A stretch of 64,000 nucleotides of DNA from positions 62,001 to 126,000 of the forward strand of contig JASBNA010000005.1 of assembly GCA_038087015.1 (NCBI GenBank), read 5' to 3'. Position 1 is the first letter of the stretch; the number at the start of each line of letters is the position of its first letter. This document shows positions 57,696 through 64,000 of the stretch, piece after piece. The position numbers and the translations under genes were made by a program. The notes beneath the pieces are model-generated. The model was not told the DNA's origin and did no database searches. It saw only the letters and a list, made by a program, of their open reading frames with translations. The stretch comes from Cerrena zonata (Eukaryota; Basidiomycota; Agaricomycetes; Polyporales; Cerrenaceae).

Positions 57696-60600
57696 ATGTC
57701 GCTCAGGCTGGAAACACCACATGCATTTTCTGCATTTCCCTTCCTCCCCTACGAGATACAGCTCAATCTCATGCAGCACCTATACACCTCTATTGAAGAT
57801 AGAATGGTGTCCATAGTGGAGTCTCCCACTGGAACCGTGAGCTACGTGTTTCCAATACTATTCGTATTCTAATATGTCTTCAAATAGGGGAAAACCTTGA
57901 GTTTGTTATGTGCCTCATTGACATGGCTCCATGACGAGCAGGACCGTGTTAGAAGAGGAAGTATAAATGCGTCATCTAACAATAACGGTACGTGTTTGCA
58001 TTCCGTACGCCCTAAAATTTGAATGTCAAATGTACAGCCTGTAGCGCCGGACTGGGTGCTCGCTCAAACTTTGGAACGTAAAAGAAGAGAACTTGAAGCT
58101 GAAGAGCTAGAACGAGTCAATAGACTTCTCAAGGCCAGACAGAAAGAAGCTTCATTGCGAAAAGCTGCACTGAATAAGGCTAAACGAGCGGTACATGACA
58201 TCCACATGCGCTGAAACAGGCTGATCTGAACATCTGTAGAGAATTGCAGATATCAAATCGACTACAGAGTTAGATTTGGAAGACTCGGCATTTCTTCCAG
58301 AAGATGACAGCGCCGTTAACGACGAAGATGATAATATCTCCCCAGAAGTCCGCGCCTTAATGAAACAGTGAGTTCGCTGTCAAACCTATGGGAAAAGTCT
58401 AAAGTTCTCGCATTTGACTCAGACTTGAGAAACCCAAGAAGGTTGAAGAGACAGTCGAACCGACATGCACAAAGGTATACTACGCTTCCCGGACGCATTC
58501 TCAGCTCTCTCAGGTTCTTCACGAACTGAAGAAGTTGAAGATCGACCTCTCTGGTGTACCGGTGCTATCTCTCCACCCCGCGTCCCCTGAACCATCATTA
58601 GGTAGGGCAAAGAGGTCAATATCATGTATCGAAGACGATTCGGATTCCCCGGAGAATATTAGTGTCCGAGCAGTTTCCTTGGGGTCCCGAAAACAGCTCT
58701 GTATAAATGAGCAGCTTAAGACAAAAGCAGGGGATCTTGATGAAGCCTGTAGACAGAGGCTAAGCGGTGGGTCTTTATGGCATATGTGTAGAGGCGGTGA
58801 ATCAATATTAATGTATTATTCAGAAAAAGGTGATAAGAGATGTCAGTTCTTGCCACCCGCCGACGATCCCGTCCAAATGCTCGATTTTCGAGATCAAGTA
58901 TTAGTATGTCCCATTGCATTACTGGATGATTTCATATTGAGAAATATCAATCACAGGCCACACCAAAAGATATTGAAGATCTCGTAGTCTCTGGAAAGAG
59001 TGCACAGATCTGTCCATATTTCGGAACAAGACGTGGTGTACCCCAGGCTCAGGTAAGAACGCTGTTATGATGAATCTTTACCGCCTCATTCCAACTCACT
59101 ATAGTTAGTCTTACTACCGTACAACCTGCTACTTCAACAAGCGGCCAGAGAATCTCTCGGTATTGACTTGAAGGATCAGGTTGTAGTCATCGACGAGGCA
59201 CATAGTACGCGGCTGGTTCGCTTTTAGCTTGAACTCCGAATATAAATTGACACTACTACTTTAGACTTAATATCGACGTTACTTTCGTTGTCGACTGTCC
59301 AGCTGCCTTTACGGACCCTCTCAACGGCGCAGCAACAGCTCTCCATCTATCTCTCCAAATTCAAGCATCGACTGTCAACCCCAAATTCTTTGCATTTGAA
59401 ACGACTTATTAGTCTCTTAGACGCCTTGTTCAAGTCCACAGAAGAGTGGAAAGCTGGTCATTCGAATCAACCTACGAAGAAACTCACCGACGAAGTCTTA
59501 ACATCGAGTGAGCTTCTTCGCAGGCTCGGAAGAAAAGTCGAGGGCATCAACCTGCTCGAGATCGAGTCATATCTCAAGAAGAGCAAAATCGCACGCAAGG
59601 TCTCAGGATACTGTGTCAAGGAGCTTGAGAAGGCCGCCGGAGCAGGTATGTCATACTCATCTAAGCTCTGTTGACATAAATTAACTTTATTCAGACCCCG
59701 TGAAACGCGCGAAGCTGTCTCGGCTTTCCAACACGACACCCCCTTTGCACGCCGTAGAAGGTTTTATCGTAGCTCTGACGGCGACCAGCGACGGTACGTA
59801 CAGTGTTCCTGATGCTCCATATTGCCTCTTCCAATTGAATACGCTGGACCCGGTCTAGATGGTCGAGTGACATTTTCATGCACGGAAGGACAAGTGGAGA
59901 TCAAATATCAACACCTAAATCCGGCAACATACTTTCAAGATGTCGTTAAAACAGCCAGATCCGTCGTACTTGCCGGCGGTACGATGTCCCCCGTAAGTAA
60001 TGTCTCGCCACACCATTTGATTTCCGTCTTAACAGCACACCACTCCAGATTTCAGACGTGACAAACCAGCTATTTTCATGGTTACCCTCGGACAGACTGA
60101 ACACGTTCTCCTGCGGCCACATAATACCAGCGTCCAATTTGCAGACGCTAGTTGTCAAGAAAGGCCCTCGTGGCGGGGACCTGCAGTTCAAATTTGATCG
60201 GCGAAATGACCAGACTTTGGTATGTTCTACCCTGCAAGACTGTCGATAAAATACTAATACCCAACAAATATGATTTGTAGCTGGCTGAACTCGGACAGAT
60301 CATCCTGAACTTTGGAAATGTCGTCCCGAACGGCATGGTAGTCTTCGTCCCGTCGTACAGTTTTCTCAACATGCTGACTACTGCTTGGGAAACCAGCGGC
60401 ATGTTGGGATAAACTCCGGTCGAAAAAGAGGGTGCGACACCTATTTGTGTTTGATCTTTATCTATGTCTCCTGATTCTCATAATCGATCGTATAGGTCTT
60501 TATGGAACCTCAAGATTCCTCGGGGGTAGAACAGGTCCTGAGAGATTATGCCGCAGAGATTCAAGATCCCGTTAGTGTCCGTCCCTCGGAATCCGTCCTG

Positions 60601-61159
60601 ACTGTACTAATCTTCCCATTGTCTAGACCTTTGACTCCGCTACCAGCAAGAAAAGGTCCGGTGCACTTCTTTTTGCAGTGATCGGTGCGAAGCTGTCAGA
60701 GGGTCTTAATTTCACCGACGACTTGGCTCGCGCTGTGGTCATCATAGGTCTCCCTTTTGCCAATCTAGCCTCCACAGAACTGCGAGAGCGGATGCAATAT
60801 GTCAATCGTTTGGAGCAAAGTCGCGGAGTTAAACGAGCACCTGGGGTGAAAGATGCGGCGACTGAACTTTATGAGAATATGTGTATGAACGCAGTCAATC
60901 AGAGTATTGGTGCGTTAGCCCGAGACTATCTCCTGACCTTAAGATTTGAATTGAACTCATACCCCATTTGACAGGTCGTGCGATCCGGCACAAGGACGAT
61001 TGGGCGTCCTTGGTCCTAATTGACGGTCGGTATTCCTCGCCGCGCATCCGCAGCAAGTTACCGAAGTGGATTGGTGAAAGTCTAACCGTAACGGAAACGT
61101 TTGGTGAGGTGATGAGGGAGATGGGCCGTTTCTATCGTGAAAAGAAGACGAAGCCATAG
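57696..61159 (+). CDS. CHL1: DNA helicase Chl1/DDX11 (XPD family, Fe-S)
   Basis: Superfamily 2 5'-3' DNA helicase needed for sister chromatid cohesion and replication fork stability. The start at 57696 opens [20 protein letters not shown]. Walker A is split by an intron (VESPTGT then GKTLSLLC). Motif Ia is [17 protein letters not shown]. Four iron-sulfur cysteines appear in LCINEQL, EACRQR, RCQFLP and QICPYFGTR. Motif II is VVVIDEAH at about 59181-59204. The C-terminal motor reads [42 protein letters not shown] and [20 protein letters not shown]. All key motifs are present. About twelve short introns; roughly 840 residues, the normal size. The model is sound over most of its length, with exact splice sites approximate near 58200 and 58780. 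Confidence 0.9.
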
Positions 61160-62914
61160 ATAGCACACGACCCTAATTCTTCCATTGTGTCAAACGTTGT
61201 TAAAGACTCCGTTGGTTCTGCATGTTTCATAGTATAGTAATAGCATAAATATAGCGTTGCATCGATACAAGTACACATGCCCCAGTCTGAAATGCAAATA
61301 TCATACTCCATTTGCAACGCTACCACCGCTCTTCGATCCCAAGACTTGCCCAGGCTGCCTTTTTGCAATCTTCGCAGCGATCTTGGATAAGATTGAGCAC
61401 CTTTCTATCCTCCACATAGAGCTACATGGGTATATGAATACGTTTTCAAGCAGGGAATCAAGGGTACAAAGTATAGGGACGCACCTTTGGACATTGACAC
61501 ATCTTGTCTGTTGCAGCATGGCCATGGCAGGTGCTCACGCCGCATCTCTTCGATCCACAATCGTTGATGAATCCAGACTCATAGAGCTTCACGTAATGCT
61601 AAAGTGGAACCGACCGATTCAATAGTCAGCTTCCCAGCACAGTACATCGGATATAAGGGTCAGGGCAGCAGCGAAGAGCTTACTTGGCATTTGCGGTGGT
61701 AGTTTCCGAAGCTAAGAACAAGTCAGGGTGTATACAAACATAATGTTAAGTGCTAGACATACCATTCGATTCCACACATGATGTTAAGAAAGAGGAAAAG
61801 TTGGTGGTGGTGGTAGTAGTGGTGTAGGAAAGGTAGGCTAGTTTGAAGGATTTATGTCACAATGCAGGGAGAACTATGTGGAGGGATGTAGTCGAGGTTC
61901 GGAGTGGGTTTGAGGGCCACTTTCTCGGAGGTTCTTATATATCTTGGGGCCGACCATCATGTCAAAGGCGATTCATATACGCCCAAGCACAATAGATTGG
62001 TGATACCACGGATGTGTCTTGGTGAATTGGCGTTTGCCCGAGCGAAAACACTGGAAGACATGCATCTGGGATGACAAGATGCACCGGACACGCGCCTCGG
62101 AAGGGGGGTATGTTTGCAGGGAGGCAACTTTAGGGTCGTGTGATCTGAAAGATTTACGTATGAGCTAAGCGAGATTCGCTCGTGGCGATTGTATTGAGAA
62201 GAGATAGATTGCAGATACCGTATTCTAACTGAATTTCACGAATAGGGCGTGGATTTGAGGGATGGAGGAAATGTCTTGCCGATGTGAAAGCTAGACATGA
62301 TGATCAGTGCTTCGGACTGACTACTTGGCCGGGGTTCCCTTCTTCCTTTGACACGTCCTAGTGAATGTAGAACGAGACACGGTCAGATTGACTTGACAAG
62401 CAATAGAACTGCCCTGTCACAAGGTTATGCCGATTTCAACGAGGGTATACACTATATCCAGGTTCCATTGCAAGCCATCGAACCGATCTGTAAGTTAAGT
62501 ATATACGGCAGCCCCGTGTATCAGCACGCCTGCCTCATGTGAGCCTCAAGTCCGAACAAAGTCATTCCAAGCGCATTGGCGTAGGACGGAGAACAGAGAT
62601 CGTTCCGTCTGCGCACGTTCGCATAGTCAGTGTTGTAAAAAAGTTGATCGTAGTGCCTCGATCGATACATCTGGTAGTGTAACCAATTGAGGTATCTCCG
62701 TAAAGGTAGTATAATCACCCGCAGCGCTCGATTTAGGGACACAGAGACAGCACGAATACGTACAAATTGTGATTAACCGTTGAAACTGCGAAAAGTCCCT
62801 AACCTCTCACCGAGACGAGCTGTCACAGTGCGGTTCGCGCCGTGGTTTGGTCTCTGGATATCTTCTCATCGACAAAAATCCCCGTGGCGTAAGAACCGAC
62901 CCGAGATCATAATT
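61160..62914. other. Intergenic stretch without supported gene
   Basis: About 1.75 kb. On the minus strand a TATATAAG at about 61934-61942 lies some 160 bp upstream of an ATG at 61779 that could splice to a tiny cysteine-bearing peptide (MCGIECFGNYHRKC), but the rest of such a gene is not clear. No other candidate seen. Confidence 0.35.
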
Positions 62915-64000
62915 CTAATCAGTGTAATCATAGAATCCTTTTCCACTCTTTTTGCCTAGCCACTGCGCATCCACCATACGTTCGAGAAGAACGCTTGGCC
63001 GGTACTTCGAGTCACCTGTCCCAGCATAAAGAGTTTGTTGGATGGCAAGACATGTATCCAAACCGATGCTAAGTTCAGGGGAGGCACGTAAAGGTATTTG
63101 AGTGATGTGTCTAGAAGGAAATAAACAACGGAAATGTACTCACAAATCAGCTGATCGAGGAGAATCGAAGGTAAAATTCGGAAAGAGACGTCCAAAGTCA
63201 GTAGGCGAGTGAAGGGAGAGATAACAACGGACCTAGCTGCAAAGGACCCATTGGATGGTTCATTCCTAGCCTGAGTGTTGTGTCGATATCGTCTCGCGTA
63301 GCCACGCCCTGAAGATGATATCATGTGTCATTGATTACAGCTCGAAAAGGCAACTGGGCACAGTAAGAGATCAGAAAATGGCTACACACCTTCTCCAGCC
63401 ACATAATTGCCTGCAAGGTGCGTGTCAATGAAGATTTTATAGAAAACTTCTCTGAAGTAGTATCACACCTCGTTGATAAATGGCATCAAAAGCGCGTTCG
63501 ACACGAAGCCAGGGACATCTTTGGAAGTTGTCACCTCTGAACGTATGAGAGCATTACCATTAGCGACATGAGCGTGTTCAGGTCAAATTTTCAACAGCAT
63601 ACCTTTTCCACACGCAATAGCGAAGGCTCGTGCACGGTCAAGCGTTTCTGTCGACGTTTGTAGAGCGGATATGAGTTCTACTAATTTCTGATGATGGTAC
63701 CTCCAGTCAGTCCAGAGATGCAGCGTGTTCCGGAATGACCGCACGAACCATTACTGGGACAGGGTTGAAGTAATGCAAGCCTGGATCACGGAACGCTTAA
63801 TGTGATGATCACTCGAGCCAACCAATAAAACTCACCGACCACACGACTGGCACTCTTTTTCCCTTTCTCTGAGGACGCAGTCTCGCCTTCAGGAATCGTT
63901 GCTGCCGCAATCTTGGTAATACTGATTGAAGATGTGTTTGATGCGAGAATGGGCTCTGGGCCGAGCTCGGCAGAAAGACTACGGAAGATAGTCTGCTTCA
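62915..64000 (-). CDS. 3-hydroxyacyl-CoA dehydrogenase, 5' end outside window
   Basis: NAD-dependent oxidation of 3-hydroxyacyl-CoA (3-hydroxybutyryl-CoA dehydrogenase type) in fatty acid breakdown. The visible part runs from the end of the nucleotide-binding domain: [20 protein letters not shown] with [19 protein letters not shown], where the SNTSS serine contacts substrate. Then, after an intron, come [74 protein letters not shown] and [20 protein letters not shown]. The end is [12 protein letters not shown], stop at 62915. A dozen residues ([12 protein letters not shown]) are inserted between the serine motif and the histidine region, as in some fungal forms. The Rossmann GxGxxG lies beyond base 64000. 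Confidence 0.88.

Noticed and set aside
61627..61779. Tiny cysteine peptide gene on the minus strand
   Set aside because: A TATA-like box and one splice pair fit, but the downstream exons and stop cannot be decided and the peptide matches nothing I know.
1..64000. CRISPR arrays, bacterial operons, riboswitches or attachment sites
   Set aside because: The window is intron-rich fungal nuclear DNA; no regularly spaced direct repeats of CRISPR type and no bacterial signals are present.

Overview
The window looks like nuclear DNA of a basidiomycete, most likely an agaricomycete mushroom. Coding exons are cut by many introns of about 50-60 bp with GT..AG borders, genes are close-packed on both strands, and the housekeeping genes (Kap121/IPO5-type importin, Chl1/DDX11 helicase, PPS1 phosphatase, bestrophin-like channel, 3-hydroxyacyl-CoA dehydrogenase) have fungal architecture. 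All calls come from reading the sequence; no database search was run.

Layout. 0.3-6.1 kb holds an importin (+) and a von Willebrand factor A protein (-). 7.0-40.9 kb is an accessory region. It begins with a truncated O-methyltransferase and continues as four tandem units of a repeat, each carrying one copy of an unrecognised helical-protein gene (-). Copy 1 looks frameshifted. Copy 2 is split by a young Ty1/copia retrotransposon abutting a CACTG-ended MITE. Copies 3 and 4 look intact. Between units 3 and 4 sits a 15.3 kb insertion flanked by an 8 bp direct repeat. Its right end carries a Crypton-type tyrosine recombinase transcribed inward. Its interior carries a PHD-like zinc-finger gene, two unrecognised genes, an apparently intact PPS1 phosphatase gene and a fragment of a cohesin-loader (Scc2) gene. 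This is the architecture of a cargo-carrying, recombinase-led giant element (Starship-like), here in a basidiomycete. The recombinase reading frame now has an internal stop.

40.9-50.9 kb holds a subtilase (-), a cytochrome P450 (+), a bestrophin-like channel (+) and an intron-containing tRNA-Pro. The 3' flank of the subtilase is copied in every repeat unit, which suggests how the array grew.

50.9-54.8 kb looks like a small, previously unremarked biosynthetic locus: a secreted amidohydrolase, a UstYa-type (DUF3328) enzyme with two HxxHC motifs, and, divergently across a 399 bp promoter, a secreted precursor protein ending in two copies of a 15-residue repeat with dibasic processing sites. That combination is the minimal signature of a fungal dikaritin-type ribosomal peptide pathway. 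55.2-64.0 kb returns to ordinary content: a degenerate F-box gene, the Chl1 helicase, and a partial 3-hydroxyacyl-CoA dehydrogenase running off the right edge.

The two items most worth following are the candidate ribosomal peptide locus (52975-54778) and the recombinase-led 15.3 kb element (22503-37807).
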